Of a stretch of DNA of 64,000 bases, positions 11,860 through 26,700 are shown one piece after another. The first letter of the stretch is position 1. Every line of letters begins with the position of its first letter. The translations under genes and the position numbers were made by a program. The notes beneath the pieces were generated by a model. The model was not told the origin of the DNA, ran no database searches, and saw only the letters and a program-made list of their open reading frames with translations. This DNA comes from Daphnia carinata (Eukaryota > Arthropoda > Branchiopoda > Diplostraca > Daphniidae), in NCBI RefSeq assembly GCF_022539665.2, contig NC_081331.1, forward strand, positions 13,362,638 through 13,426,637, read 5' to 3'.

Positions 11860-12182
11860 ATAGTTGTTCCAGAGAATTCCACGCTGAAGGGTAATTGAGG
11901 TCTCCATTCGACATTCCATAGACATCTGCCGAGCTTCTTGACGTTATTCACTTAATTACTGTTTGTTGGCTCGGCGTAGCTGGGCTACGCCAGTCGAATT
12001 TTGTTTACGAATACATCCATCTCTTGATGAGAGGTTTTAAAAACTATTTTCGGAAAATCAAATTTTTCGGGACGTGTATTAAACACGGATCCTCAGTGGT
12101 CAAATATCCCATTATTCCTTCAAATAATAATTGAAAAAAATAAAGTTGCTGGCGAGTTGGTGGGGATTTCGCTTTTTCTTTT
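11860..12182. other. 3' UTRs of two convergent genes
   Basis: This is the gap between the stop codons of the cuticle gene (+) and eIF2 gamma (-). It contains AATAAA at 12139-12144 for the plus-strand transcript and a TGTTCCAG at 11865-11872. There is no coding content. Confidence 0.6.
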
Positions 12183-14207
12183 TCACTTTTTCTCGGCTGC
12201 GATGGTAACTCCACGACGGATCTGACCCCATCCAATCAACCTTAGTGTACAAAAAAAACAAAAAAACATTACAGAGTTAGGACGCGGTTAACCTAAATCA
12301 CAGGAAAGACAATCACCTCCAGTGTTTCTCAACTCGGCGACTGAGTGCAATTTTCTCTCCAACTTCAGTACACACAGGATTTGTCAAGCTAATTTTTGCC
12401 AAATCGGCCTTAACAGCCAAGACGCGACCACCGGTAGAAAGCGAGCCGATGTTAACCATCAATACTTCGTTTTTAGACAGTTTCTGCACTTTGGCGCCTT
12501 TCTTATCTCCTTCGGTTCTGACACCAAGCAAGCGGCGCAGTAAAAAGTACGAAATTTCAAGCTCAGTAAAGATTTCTGGCAGGGCATTAATCGACCCAAG
12601 AACTTGTCCGACCATTCGATCGGCTCGACTCAACGTTGGGTCGATCATAGTGCCAACACCTGGAAAAAGAAATGATATGATGACTAATCAAACATTTACC
12701 TCTATGAAGTCATAACTAACCAATTAATCCTCCGGGAACGGCGTACATCAATTCATTTTGCTCGGCGTATAATGAAACAATTCGGGAAAAGATGGGATTG
12801 CACGTCAATTTTCCTTCGGAATCTTTAGATACCAAGCCAGGCCGTACTTCAATCTCTTGTCCCACCTTCACGGCAAGGATTTTGATGCATCAAGTGATAT
12901 TCTTCATTATCAAATTTTCGAGGTATACCTTCAGTACTCCCTTCAAAATACTGCCTCCAGCTACACCACCCTTTAAGTCGTCTACTTCGCAACCGGGTTT
13001 ATTCACGTCGAACGAACGAATAATGATCAGTCGGGGTTCTGCAGAAAAATCGCGCAGCGGAATGGGAATCTTGTTTACCACGTACTCGGCAATAACCTCT
13101 ATGTTATATTTCAGCTGAGCTGAGATTGGGATAACGGGAGCGCCTTCGGCAACGGTGCCTACGAAATAAAGGCACTTGATGTTACAGTTCACACACCGTT
13201 TAAAAACTATCGATTAACATACCTTGAACGAACTTCAAAATTTGTTCATACTGATCCTTAGCTTGGCTTTCCTTCACCAAATCAATTTTGTTTTGAAGGA
13301 TCAAGATGTGTTTGAGCTTCATGATTTCAATGGCAGCCAAGTGTTCTGAAGTCTGAGGTTGAGGGCATGATTCGTTTCCAGCTAAAATAAATTTTTTCTT
13401 ATTAGATGGATGAGAAGAATGGATTGGCAATCAAGCATTTACCAATTAGAAGAAGAGCAGCGTCCATGACGGCTGCACCGTTCAACATGGTGGCCATGAG
13501 AATGTCGTGACCAGGACAATCAACAAAAGATACATGTCTTACTAACTTGAATTTCCCTAGCGGCCCCATGAAAGAGTCATCCTGGCAATAATGATTATTT
13601 CAGTTTACTGGCACATGATCTAACATCACATCACCAAGTCATACCTTTGATGAACTTCCAGACATGTAACAAATAGGCCTTGGGCATTTTTCATTGTCAC
13701 ATTTGAAGATTTTGGCATTGGCATAACCTAATTTGATGGTGATGTTGCGTTCCAGTTCATTCTTGAAGCGCACAGTTTGCACACCAGACAAGGCCTTTAC
13801 TACTGTTGACTTGCCATGGGCTACATGTCCAATTGTGCCTGGAGAACAAAGTATGACAATTCAGGGTGGTGAGCATTAGTTTATAGGTTTGAAATACTTA
13901 TCTTACCAATATTAATGGTGGCCTGCCTACTAATGACTTCTGGGGAGAGTGCATTTAATTTGGAAACATCCTATAATTAAAAAAGTAGTTATTAACACAA
14001 AAGTGAAAACAGACATTTGCTGATGCAACCACAACACCCGGAGCCGGGTAACCAATCACTGGACAGCGATCGGTCACCGGTCGCTTTTGGTGTTTCCCAA
14101 CAAAAAAAAACATAACACTTGTCTTCTCTTACTAATTTCGATAGATCCTGTTTCGCCAAATGAGGCTGTCCAGTAGTCACAGTCGGAAATTCTTCAGCCG
14201 TAGACAT
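12183..14207 (-). CDS. EIF2S3: Eukaryotic translation initiation factor 2 subunit gamma (GTPase), complete
   Basis: This is the GTP-binding core of eIF2, which carries Met-tRNAi to the 40S ribosome in the cytosol. Nine in-frame coding exons: 14207-14133, 13970-13907, 13838-13645, 13581-13443, 13381-13223, 13158-12929, 12865-12721, 12659-12317 and 12240-12183, for 468 aa (animal orthologues about 470). GTPase motifs are intact: G1 GHVAHGKST, switch 1 [13 protein letters not shown]3 DCPGHD, G4 NKID and G5 SAQ. Domains II/III follow with [44 protein letters not shown] and [19 protein letters not shown], ending at the stop shortly after. The zinc-knuckle loop keeps [10 protein letters not shown] but lacks the second Cys pair, as in human eIF2 gamma, so this is not a defect. 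The start [10 protein letters not shown] lies directly before the conserved LAKQDLSKL. Confidence 0.97.
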
Positions 14208-17200
14208 TTTTAACGTGGAAGCTGAAAGGTAGAGGAATAGCAGACGGGAACGGTGCGTTCATAAAACTTCGTTACTGAAAGCTGTTGCCAGTTTCATGAA
14301 TAAGACCGAAAACTCGAAAATCCAAAAGAATTTTTATTTTAAAATGTATTGTGAATAAACAGTAATTTGTGGTTCTTGTATGAATAATAAAAGGTGGCTG
14401 GAGCACCCATAAATATATGAGCTGGCCTCTTCTTATTGTTCCTTATTGGATGTATTTCTTGTTTCGAACAGTAAATGTGTAATAAGCCGGCAAGCCAATC
14501 GTAAGGAAAGTTCATAAATTTAACACTAGATGGAGCAGGGAGTTCTTTTTTCTCTTTATTTCATTCAAACTTACGGCTTTTGAACGGCACGATCCGCTAC
14601 GGCTGATTTTGTTTGCCTTGGCTGTCCCTCAATAGAAGAAATAAACCTTTGATGATGTGTTTGCTTCAATCTTTCCTTACATCAGCTTCTTGGGTAGCAC
14701 CACATTGACGGGTTGTTTTTATATTGTCATTTGAAAATCACGAATGACGTGACAAAAGAAGACGAGAAAAGAGCAGTGCCGTATACCCCACTTCAACGTG
14801 CCCCATAAAAACACGCGGGCATAAAATCACGATTCGGGAACGTTTTCATGAGAGGGAATACAAGGGATCAAAGGCATAAACACACACGGGAAAAATAGAG
14901 AGAAAGGGGAGAAAAAAAAAACATTTGAATTCAGTCCAAATCTCTTTGCATATTTGATCAGGTGTATGGTCATCACTGACAGGTTGGTATACATTAGTTA
15001 GAAAAAAAAAAAAGGAAGGGGGGGATCAGGTGGATGCCGAGGAATTGATGGAAGCAACCGTCAACTTATGCCCATCTGTTTGTGTGTTTTAGGAGGGAAG
15101 AAAAATAAAAACGAATGGAAAACCAATAGATCCGTATAAGGTGAACATGCCAATCAACATAGGAAATATAGGCTAACAGACGAGAGTAGTCGAGAGAGGA
15201 AGACAAGATTCATGGAACCTTTCTCCTACATAATACATTACCCTGCGGCTCTCCACGAAATGACGTTGATTTACAAGCGGGATCTGGAGAGAATAAAAAA
15301 AAAAAAATCCGTCCCTTCGAAAAATAGAGAAAAAATAAAAAAAGAATTTCGTTTAATAAGAAAATTAATGTTTGCCCTGGCTATGGCATGCGTCGAATTA
15401 AACATGGAGCCGATTTTCTTTTTTCCTCTTCGACATCCTTAAACTTTTGCGCCGTAAGTTATCAATTATGTCTTAACTCTATTGTTCCCGTAAATCTTGT
15501 TAACTTATCCTTCATAAAACTAAACATACATTTTTTTTTTTTAAACTGCTATCCTGATGTTTGCATTTTATTTCCTTCCATCGCAGGTGCCTTCCTAATT
15601 TGTCCCAACATATTTCCATACAAGCAAATTGGTCGATTTAGACTTTTAGAGTTTTGAAGGCTCCCACAAGAAACTCAATATCCCTTCCCCCTCTCTGCAA
15701 ATACAAGTCAATTGATCAAAGCCTCTATGGTTCCCCACAAAATTGACAATTTCCTTTTATCAGCTTATAATTTAAAAATAAATACGTGATAATGGGGGGA
15801 CATGCCGATACTTGAGACGTTCAAGTTTGCTGATGGGTTGAATAAGATCACTTAAAAAATGGTCCAGTTCCTAACCAAAAAGGACCGACCATAGCAAAAA
15901 ATTAAGTCAAAATCTTGATTCTATTATAATCATTTCAAAGAGGACCGCGAACGCACTTGCTTTATTATTACATCTCTTGTATTTCATCTGCTGAGTTCGT
16001 AGAAATATATTCATACACGCAGTTGTCACCATCAATTCGATCGTGAATTGAGTCAATAGATTCAAGTGCTGCACGGGGTGTCCGACCAAGTGAAGAAAAT
16101 CAGAAGTAGGAGTGGTGGGAGTGGGGGGGATACATCCCTTTTTTCTTATGCGTAGATGGACGGCGGGTTGCTTTGATCAATCGGCGCGACACCCCGAATC
16201 AAAAGAGAAGAATGTGTCGCCTCCCTTTCTCTCTTTTTTTTTTTTTTTTACAACCCTCCCCAACGTGTCGATTGAATAAGTCGAAAAGTGGAGAGACATC
16301 ACACACAACTAACTGGGGGAAGAAAGTTGTACACAATATACAAAGCAGCTCTAGCTCGCTATAGAGAGAGAGCAGTCGATTGTGCGTGTATGTACGATGT
16401 TGCATCACGACCCGTGTTGGATCCGCGGTGGGGTGGGTGCGGATGGATTTATCCATCAAGTGATCAGCTGATGGATGTTGAGAGGAAATAGAAGAATGGA
16501 AGAAAGAAGGGAAGAAAAAAAAAGAAGAAGCTTGGAGTGTGCAGCCGACGATGTGATTCAATCGGTCGATCCTCTGAATATATCCCAAATCCCTCCCTAT
16601 CTACTCTTGTGCCACATCCCCGCCCCCACCTTCTCTTTTCAAAGTGCAAAGACGATTGAGAAGAAGAAGAAGAAGCTGATGGAACGTGGCGATAGGCTAT
16701 TGAATCGCTTTTTTTTTTTAGCCCGTATAGCCCCTTTCCTAGCACATCCTCTTCAATCCATCGATTCATTATTTATTTCTTCGTTCCCTTCTTTTTTTTT
16801 TCTTGTCCCTGGCCTCTTTTGTATATTCTCTCTATCTCTTTATTTGACTTGATTCGACAGCTGTGTACTATGCCGTATAGGCGCAGCGTGATGCGTCCCT
16901 CCGTATTGACACTCCCCTCGGTGGCGTCGTGGTTCAGTTCATTTTCACGATTCCGAAATCGATATCGTGTATTTTCTCTCATAGCTTTCCAGAGTGTGCC
17001 TCATTTTTCTATCAACATTCAACGCGTTAAAAGCTGGAAATGTTGTTGACGTGTCCATTGAAACACAGAAGCCGAATGCGTTTTTTTTTTAAGGCTGTTG
17101 TGTACATTTGCGGGATAAAGATAGGGCTGAAAATCAACAAGGAAAATTGATTGATTCGAATAAAAGATGTGACGGGCAATGGCTAAAGCTTGAAAAAAAA

Positions 17201-17695
17201 AAGAGAAGTTTCGATGCGATCCATCAAGTCGTAACGTACAGCGATGACTGTATGCTGATGCCTATCGCTGCGGAGTTTGGGCGGCTCGTGCCGCACGAAA
17301 ACGGGGTATTTCAGGGTCCGGGAAAGGGGCCGATTGTAAAATCCATAAAGTAAATTGACTTTCCTTTGGCGTCTGTACACGGCAAAGTCATACAATGACG
17401 CACAATTAAAATGATTTCCATTTTTTTTTTTTTTTTTTACGTGTTATGTTTAAATGTCAATAACGCGAATCAATGGAATTAAAAATGTTGACTTTCATGT
17501 TGTTGTTTTTTTTTAAGGGGCGAAACACACACACACACGCAGTCTGTTTAAGAAATACAAGACAAATATACATAGAATATTAGAGAAGAGTGCACAGCTG
17601 GTCCAGATTCTGAGGGAAGACGTGAGGAAAAAGAACCTTCTATGTCCCGGCAGCACTTAGTCAGATGACTTGACACACACATGAATTCAACAGAA

Positions 17696-17765
17696 AGAGA
17701 GAGAGAGAGAGAGTCGATGTATACAGCCTATGTGTGTGTATATACACTGTGTGTGTGTGTGTGTG
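17696..17765. repeat. Adjacent (GA)n and (TG)n microsatellites
   Basis: A (GA)9 run at 17696-17713 is followed after about 30 bp by TG/TA repeats ending in a (TG) run at about 17747-17765. The GA run could also serve as a GAGA-factor site. Confidence 0.9.
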
Positions 17766-20700
17766 AATAAATATATGCATTCCGGATGAAAGTTCCCGAA
17801 CGCTTGCAGCACGTTCCCATTTGGCTGTTTATCCCCTCCTTTTTTTAAATCGTGAGAAGAAGTTGTTTTGATGAGGTAATACCCAAAAAAAGAAAAGACC
17901 AGCCCTTTATCCAAAGGGTAAAAGAAAACTTTTCGTTTGTGTGGATAGTGTCTATGACGCCGTTCAGCCGCTCGTTCCAAAACTTTTATCACCGATCTCC
18001 GGGAACTATTATGCATTTAAAACTAATACTGATGCGTTTTATTAATAGTCTTTTCTCTATAAAGCGACATCATAACACATTTCGTGAATTTCGCATGCAA
18101 ATTCTCGTTTTGCTGGCTCTTATTCATCGCATTGTTTCAACATTTGTTAACTCGTGAAACATTATAGTTGACTATTCTTTTTGCATCTTCTTAATCCAAG
18201 TACAAGAACGTGATAAAACTTGAGGCATCATGTTTAACGAAGCCACTAAATGAAAGGTTTGCGGTCCCGTATTTTTTTCGATAAGTGGTCGGTATAGGTC
18301 CACGAGCCTTTTCACGTACCAACTGTGGGCGACGTGTAACGAGGCTAATCACGTCATCCATATCGAACAGTAGCTGGGGAAGATAATAATAAAAAACGGA
18401 GGTGGGCGTAATAACAAGACTCCTTCAGGTCTGGCCGTACATAACAGGTACTTTATTCTGTTTTAACAATAGCCTTTCGTCATTACGAGAGATCAAACTG
18501 CGTTTCCTTTACGCCATCGACCCAACTTTTCTCATCTTCAGTTTAACAAGTTCGTTTGTTTTTTTTTTCGAAAATTTTTATTCATGCGCGTTTTGATGAT
18601 CAAGTAGATTAGGCCCACATGAAATATCTTGGCTGCTTTTTAATTAGGACACGTGACTAGCGACACGTGACTCTATTTCGAGTGGCCAAAAAAAAAGAAA
18701 AGAAAAGAAGAACTTTACTCTTGCGCACTTTTTTTTTTAATCCAACCACTTCAACAACCTCTCCCCCCTCCCCACGCAACGAATTTTCTTTTATAGCTGA
18801 TTCCCAAAATCATAGATGTTTGAATTGTCGTTTTCTACCTTGTTAAATATACCCCGTCAGTTATACAAATTATATGCGCATGACCAGCGTCAACTGGGCC
18901 CAGCCGAAGGGGGATGGCCTCTTGAAAAACAAAGGGCCGTCGTTATGTTTTGTACGTTTTCACGTTTTGTCTTTATATTTCCCTCCACCCCCCAAAAAAG
19001 ATCCTTATTTTATAGTTTGCCCGTCCGGCATTTGACGACATTTCTTTTTTTTTCAAATAAGAAAACAAAAGAAAAAACGAGACATTTTCGTGAGCCTTTG
19101 AAGCTCCTCGATCGAAGGGGACGAACATTTTTTTTGTGTTTTCCTTTGCGGATTGAACATCAGATTCCAGCACGTTTTTTCCTGTTCCCTTATTTTTTTT
19201 TTTTTATTATGATGGGATCTCTTTTTCTTCCCTTTTGAAACTCTATTACATTTATGTTTATACCGTTTTTTTTTGCGTTTGAATTTATTTGCTGTTGGAT
19301 ATAGACTTGATAGTGACGTGTACAACAGACTTCTCTATCGGGTTGTGCACCATATAAAAAAAGGAGATGTAACGACTTCAAAAAAAAAAAAAGGAGGGGA
19401 TTGCATGACGATGGGACAGCATCATTGAGGCGGTACGGCAATTCGATAGCCCAAAAAAAAAATGTGATTTTCCAATAGGACAATATAAAAATAGAGGGTC
19501 AGACGAATTCGATTGAAACAAATCTGATGCTGATACGGCCAGTTGAAAATGATTGTATTCTTTATTCTTTTGCAATTATTTCTTTTTTTTTACTCGATGA
19601 TGACTGGTCAGCTTGCACGCTATTTGGCAATCGTGCGAAGGCTAAAAAAGAAAAAAAAAAAATACAGAACACAACTTTTGCTATAAATACAGTGGCAGTG
19701 TGTGTGTAATCTAGGAGCCGCTGACGTGTTCGATCCTTTCAGACTGCGCAATCATTTTTTGCGTTGATATCCGATCCGTATGTACAATATAATAAGAGAA
19801 CTTTACTGGGTTCTTTTTCTTTGATTGTGTTAAACTACAGTTGCCTTATAATAGCTATCAACAAATGTTGGGATAAATTACAGATTCATCCAAAATCATA
19901 TAGTTGATAGAAAAAAGTGCATTTTCTATCGTCTGTTGCGTAATAGAGACAGACATGAGGACTTGTGTTATTAAGACTACGCATCGAAGCTATCCATCCG
20001 GAAGAACCACTTCTTTTTTTTTTGCTTCCTACAGACTCTAGCAATATATTATTCCATAGTCCTTTCTCTTTTAAAGGATTTAGTGTACATGCCTGGTTCA
20101 TCCGCCCCATCCATCGTTTGGGTTTGGGGGGGGATCAACTCTCAAGTGCTGTGTGTTTCTATATATCCCTCCCTTCCCCATCCCTCGTCGCTTGTACGGA
20201 ACAAGATGGACGGCAAAAGCATCCGCACGCTACCCTTTGCGGAAGAACGGGCGGGCCATACACGCAATATGAAAAAAAAAGAAGTGAAATTTCCCGTGCC
20301 CCAGGTTTTCTCACGACGTACAGTTACGTGATGTATAGAGCGGGACTTTTTGTTCGCTTGTGCACGGGTACGGTTTGAAAAATTCGGATATTTACGACCA
20401 GCGCACGCTAAACCACGTCTGTTAGACTAATAACTCTGTCGTTAAAGGCGTTCTTCGTCTGTTTGAACACATTTTTTTTTTATTATTTGGAACGCAAGCG
20501 TTTTGCGTCATCTAGTGGAATAATGTGTTGACAAATGGATGGGTTCCCTAAACGCTTGGCTGTCCTTGTCGGTCTGAAGAAAAAAAATTATTAACTTTGA
20601 ATTACAAATGATGAGAACGTTTTACTTGTCAGTGTGCGCATTACGAAGCTTTTCTTGAGTTTTTTTATATCTAAAAAAATCATTGAAATGTAGGACGGAG

Positions 20701-23700
20701 TGTTTGAAACACTAATTGACGCTGTGCGCAGTTCAAATGACTCTCCCAAAACATATTCGGAGGCTTGTGTTTTTCGTTCGTTTTTCATCAGATTTAACTC
20801 ATTTTTTTTTTTTATGTATCCCTCATTCTCAGACAAGCCGGGTTACGATACATGTTAAACAAAGCAATGTTTTCAAACGACTTGCTTAAACTTGATATAA
20901 AAATTCTAATACGTACACCGAAATCCCAACAATGTGGGACCAACACAATGACCCAGATTTGGCTATACAATTGCTGTTATTACTTGTGTATTTGCCAGAG
21001 AAACGAGCTCGATGGTTCGGGGCTTCAATCATATCATCAGCAAACAACAACAAACCCTGAGAATAATATACACACACACATGCACACCACACAACAGGGC
21101 AGCTCTTCTGTACATCTGCAGCACGGACTGCACAGAATATATACCACATACACACACACATATTGTTAGCAGTTTTTTTTTTATTTTACAAGTGGGGGGG
21201 GGGGGGAGAGAACATGAAGAGGGATGCCCCCTTCTTGTCTGTGCACTTGGTGGAAACATGGAAAATGGAGAACACAGAGAGAGAGAGCGAACGCATTAAT
21301 AGCTAGTGATGCAATCATGCGTTCACATTGAAGTGGGAACATTGGAATGAACGTGGAAAGCTGGTGCGGCTATGTGTACAGAAAGAGGAATTGTGTCTTC
21401 GTGAAAAAAGAAAATGGTTAGCTGGAAAGTCGGTTGTGTTTGACTATCGTCGGTGTGCTCCTAAATCAAATACGGAATTAAAATTGCTGGATATAGACGT
21501 AAAGGGCTACTTGCTGGAACACTACGATATGGGTGTGTTAATTGGGCAGAGTGCCATTAGAATATTTTTTTGTGGGCTATGTTTGTGGAAGTTCGTTTAC
21601 ATGGAGACTTTGAATCAATAGAAATTCATTTTAATTTGGCTACGAGAAAATGGAATTAACGTTGAACGTAATGCGTGGAAATGTACGGAATAATTTTGGA
21701 GGTTCAATTCGACCTTTTTGAACACACAAAAAAAAACATGTTCAACAAAGAAAACAAAGTCAAACAGTTTTTTAGCCTTTGAGTGATGGTAATGGATGTC
21801 GGATGAAGTGAGGAGGGGATAAAGAATATAGTACGAAGAAAAAAAAAAAAGGAATAAATGTATAGACATGGAAAAGAGGAGGGAAAGAAGATGATGATAT
21901 TGTATAATGTAGCGAGCCGCGGATGAGTGGAAGCGGAAGGAATGACGTCATTTTTCCCCATCCAGTTGTCACAGTTTAATCCTAAATAACTGCCGCTACC
22001 CGAGCTCTCCAATTTCGTGAATGTCAGCCTCGGAGGTTGAGCCCACGAGCTCCAAACATCGTCTAATCTTCCAGCTCTTTTTTTTTAGATTTTACTTTTT
22101 TTTATTCTTGGAGTCGGGATCTCAAGTTGGCGAAGCTATCCAATCAACTGACAAGGATCTAGCGGTCGTATTGTAGAGACTATAGCGAAAAAAAGAAAAG
22201 GCCATCGACCATCATGATTCCGCATCGCTATTTCATGTCTTTTTATACATTCAGTCGCGTGCTGTCACGTTGTATGTTAACCTATTTTTTTTTTCCTTGA
22301 TCGCCATCTTCTTAAATAGCTAAAGAAGATCTTGATGTCTGACGTAAGGAAATCAATGGATGAAAGGAAAATAAAAGTGAAAATGGACTTTGATCCAGTT
22401 TTTCAAAAAATGCTGGCAATTGAGCTGGAGCGTGAGAGATCGCCCAATGTAGCGCATATCTCTGCCAAATGAGCGATAGTGCTCTAGAAGAAAAAAGGAA
22501 AAATCATTTGAAAAAATCAAGTCGAGCGAAAAGTTACTATCCAACAGTTCCGCATTTATGGAGCACGGCTAGAACAGAAAAAAAAAAGTGACATCCATAC
22601 AAACGACATCTATACACACTTGTATAGATAGAGAGATATCTATAGCCTATAATATAGTATAGGGGGGGGGGAGGATATAACGACAGCCATTAAAGAAGAA
22701 CTGCTGTAGAGACATCAAAAGCCATTGGATGTAATTTCTTTTTTTTTTTTTTTAAAGAGACTCGTGTGATTGTATCGGACAAAAGAGAACGGCTTTCATA
22801 TTACACGACATTGCAATAAGCGTACTGATGAAAAAAGACTAATTCACATTTGCTAAAAAGAAAACAAAATGTTCCAGGACGATGAAGAAACGGACACCAC
22901 GAAAGATAATTGTTTGGTTTGTATAAACATGGAGGTCAGAGTCTTCCTGTTTTATCTAATGCGGTTATGTGTAGTTTAGTTTTATAGGATACGAAAAAGG
23001 GGGAGGGTAATCTATGCAAGTAGTGTGATTCTTTATGGGCCATCCAAAAATATTAGGAATTCGAAAGATGACTTGCGGGCCACACCCTTTCTTGATCTGT
23101 CAACTTGTGACATCACTTTATGTTTTGTGGTTCTTCTTTTTTTTTTTTTTAGAGAGAGGGGAGAGAAGATTGGATGGCGTACTTGAGGGGTGGGATTAAT
23201 GGCGTACTTTATGATTGGATTAAATTATACCTCACATAAAAAAAAAGCGTATATATAGATCTACTGGTGTGTGTACGCAGTTTGTGGGAGATCGGATATG
23301 TGCCGGACATATCGGATGTAGAACACACAAAAAAAAGGAAAAATACTTAATGCATGTTTTTCTTATTTGTTTGTCGACGATATGTTATGATGATACGCTA
23401 GGAGGAACATTGTACAAGTTCCAGCATTTGCTCCGCTACATTGAGAAACCCTGCGACAGATCGTATCGATACACGTGTCCTTTAAAAACGAGGATATATA
23501 TGTTTTGCCATGTTTTTGTTTTGTTTTTTTCTAAACAAAAGTATATGTTGTCTTCTTTAGTGATGCATATATTACGTATATATATACGTTTGCCGGACGG
23601 AAACCGCCATCCTCATGTGTGTGTATGTACCATGGGCGAAAAATGGTTAGAGAAGAAGTGTTTACGCCGGAAGGAGTTGTTTTTGGCGGATGTGACCCCG

Positions 23701-26700
23701 GTATATATATTTAATCCGCATCGCTTGGAGAATAAGGAAGGGAGGAACCCTAAGGCTATGTATCCGCAAAAGAAGAGTGGTCTATTATATAGCACTATTT
23801 TTCTTTTTACGTTTTTTTTGTCAAGATACACCAGGAAATGAATGCCAATCCGGAAAGAGAATTTCTTTGACTTCCCTTTCTATTTTTTTCTTCGGAAAAA
23901 CTGGTGGGGGAGGAAAAACAAAAACAAGATTAAAAAATCATTCCTTTTTTTTTTTTTGATAGTTCGTTTAAAGAGTTTATGTATTTCGAAAGCTATGAAG
24001 AACTTGGAAAATAAACGATTTGAGGGATTGAAGAGAAGGGCGACATGAAAGATCCACACTCGTAAATTATCGATTTCTGTTTTGTTTTTTTATTTATTCA
24101 CCCCCCTCCCTCAGTCCTTTTGCTTGTTTCCGTCTCTCTCTCTCTTTGCCCGGTTTGCTTCTACATCTCTCCATTCCATTCCTTTTTGACTTGTCATTCC
24201 AGCTCGCTCGTCCTCTCTCCGACGTCTTGAGTTGCTATGCAAACAACAAACGTCTAGACGTTCGGAAGAAAAGAAGATCAAAAGTGCCCGAAAATGTGTC
24301 CCTCTTTTTATATGATCCCATTTTTGAATAAAATGTTATTCTCTAAAAATAATAGACAAACTCTATTGTTTTAATAATGTAGGAATTTTGAAATTATCGC
24401 GAAATGAGATGGTTGTGTTTTGCATCATATCGAGATGGGGCGCCGCTCCTTGTGCGAACAAACACGACAGACTGAAGTTTGATACACGTTTTGCAACGTA
24501 CCGTTATGCGAGCTACGGACATGGAACATGGCGAGGCATTCCCTTGACTAATGCCACAACAACTCTACACGCGGGAGCACCCGAATAAATAAATATATGT
24601 ATACAAGTGAAACAGGATATGTATCGAAGCTCCCGCGGAAAGTTTTCCCCAAGTTTGAAAAGCGTTCGAAACCGTTGTGTGTGTGTTGACCTGTCAGATC
24701 GGGAGAGAACGAAAAACTTTTGTGTTTTCTTTTCTAAGAAATCACGTGTGTGTGTAGCTACTGCCTTTTAGGGGAACGCAAAGCGCAATCCTTGCGTCTA
24801 TGGTTGCGCTGTGTGCGTTCAAAATGTGTCCGCACACACAAAAAAATCGTTTCACGAATTCACGAAAATCGACAGCAAAGCATTTGAATAATTCTGCGTC
24901 ACTTTTCTACGAATATTCTCATCGTTACAGTTCCGTTTTTGGCGCTTGAATATTTAGATTTGATGCTCTACCGGTTCGAAAACGCCTCAGGGCATCTATG
25001 CGCGTTTTTGAACAAGTTCAAATTCTTTGAAAATTAAGAAAAAAATGGCAGGCGAGGTAGTTATACAAATCTATGATAGTCATTTGTTGTTGTTTTTTTA
25101 AAGAATATGTCGGCCATTAGCGCATAGTCGGCTGTATACAAGCATCAACGTATTTAATAGCAGCTGGCGTACGATGGGAAACAGAAGCCGGCGGTAGCGT
25201 TTTTGGCTCTTACGTCTGTGCGTCTGTGTGTCTGTATGGGGCGTGGAAAACTAATTAGAATGATTAGAGGGAAAGTGATGACTGAGCTGGAGCAATATAA
25301 CAAGACACGTGATGCTCCACGACTGAAAGGGCAACTTACAAGAAAGGGAAATGTGGGGATAAACGTCTATAAGATATAAGGCAAAGACGTTCATAAAACA
25401 AAAATGATATGAACGCCTTTATTTTTTTTTTATCAATTAGCGACTCAAAACATAAAAAAAAAACGAAAGGAGAGATTATTTGTCCCGGCAGCCGAAATTG
25501 TATCGAATGACTTTGTTTTTTTTTCCTTTCCCTTCTTCACATATTGGGATCGATATCCACTTTGGGAAAACCTATAAGAGACGGTGCGGAATTCGGAACT
25601 GATCCAATAGAACAGCAGCAATAACTGGGCAACGGTCATCGTTTGGTTGAAGACATGCTTTAAAAAAAAAAAAAAGACTGTTATTCAATCACATGGTTGG
25701 AATGAAAGCTGACCGGTTTTTCGTGAACTTGATCAATAATCGAAGGGAACGAGTCACGGTCCACGTTCCCGCGCTCTCCCGTTAATTCCTTTTTTTTTTT
25801 TTTTGCTGATTACACGAAAAGTTATTAACTATTTAATAACAATAGGACACACGAAGCAAAATAATGATGAGAAAATAATTTTTTCTCTTTAAAAAAAAAA
25901 AAAGAAAGATTGTGCCTATTGTGATTGGCTACTTGACTCTTGGTGTCATCCAGTCGTCCAGGTTAAGTGTGTTCGTATACTGGATGAACTTGCACGACGC
26001 TCTCAAGTTTTGTCCCATACAACTATGAAGAGTGCATGCGTCCCCCCGTTTGATGACAAGCATCGTGATTATTCGTGTTTCATTTGTCTTTGCACAATAA
26101 GAAAACGAGAGAGAGACACATGAAAAGGGAATAATATCCAAACGAAAAGATAAATATCATCAAAAGTCTTCTTCTTTTCATATTCATCTTCTCTTTAAAA
26201 AAAGGGAATTCTTTTTTTTGATATCATCTTGTTTTTATTTGTTCATAGACCTGGTGTCACGCCGACGTTCATCAAGAGAGGCCGCTGGTCGTTTGATCAG
26301 TAACGAACCACTCGACTTGTCCGTTTCCCCATCTTTTTTTTTTTTTAAATTCTTTTCTTTTAACTTCTCTTCAGCTTGGCCGCCTTGGCGTGTCATCTTT
26401 TATTCGTCCCCCCCCCCTTTTTTTTCCCCTCTTTTGTCTTCGTTCTTTCAGATCCCCCTTACTGGATCGTAATTAACGTAGAGAACCCAATCGGGACACG
26501 TCCCTTTGCTCACGGTAAGGTTTCCTTTTTTTTTTGCGGGGAAAACCGTCGGTTGTCGCTTAGAACCATCAGTCTTAAAAAAAAAAAGAGAAAATAAAAA
26601 AAAAAAACGAGATTAATCAACTTGATTTCCATTAAGGAGAGAGGATAATTTTGTTATGGTGGACGTGTTTGTTAAGCTTGTCTAAAAGAATAAGTAGAAA

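Noticed and set aside
13443-13707. Loss of the second Cys pair in the eIF2 gamma zinc knuckle
   Set aside because: Vertebrate eIF2 gamma also lacks it, so it is normal variation and not a defect.
23269-23841. 190-codon plus-strand open frame
   Set aside because: The sequence is unlike folded protein (Tyr/Phe/Lys from AT repeats), with no homologue recognised and no promoter or splice evidence.
24966-24990. GGTTCGAAAACGCC, similar to a tRNA B box
   Set aside because: No A box at the right distance and no acceptor stem. The flanking GATGC/GGCATC pairing is too short. Similar words near 32311 and 43338 also fail.
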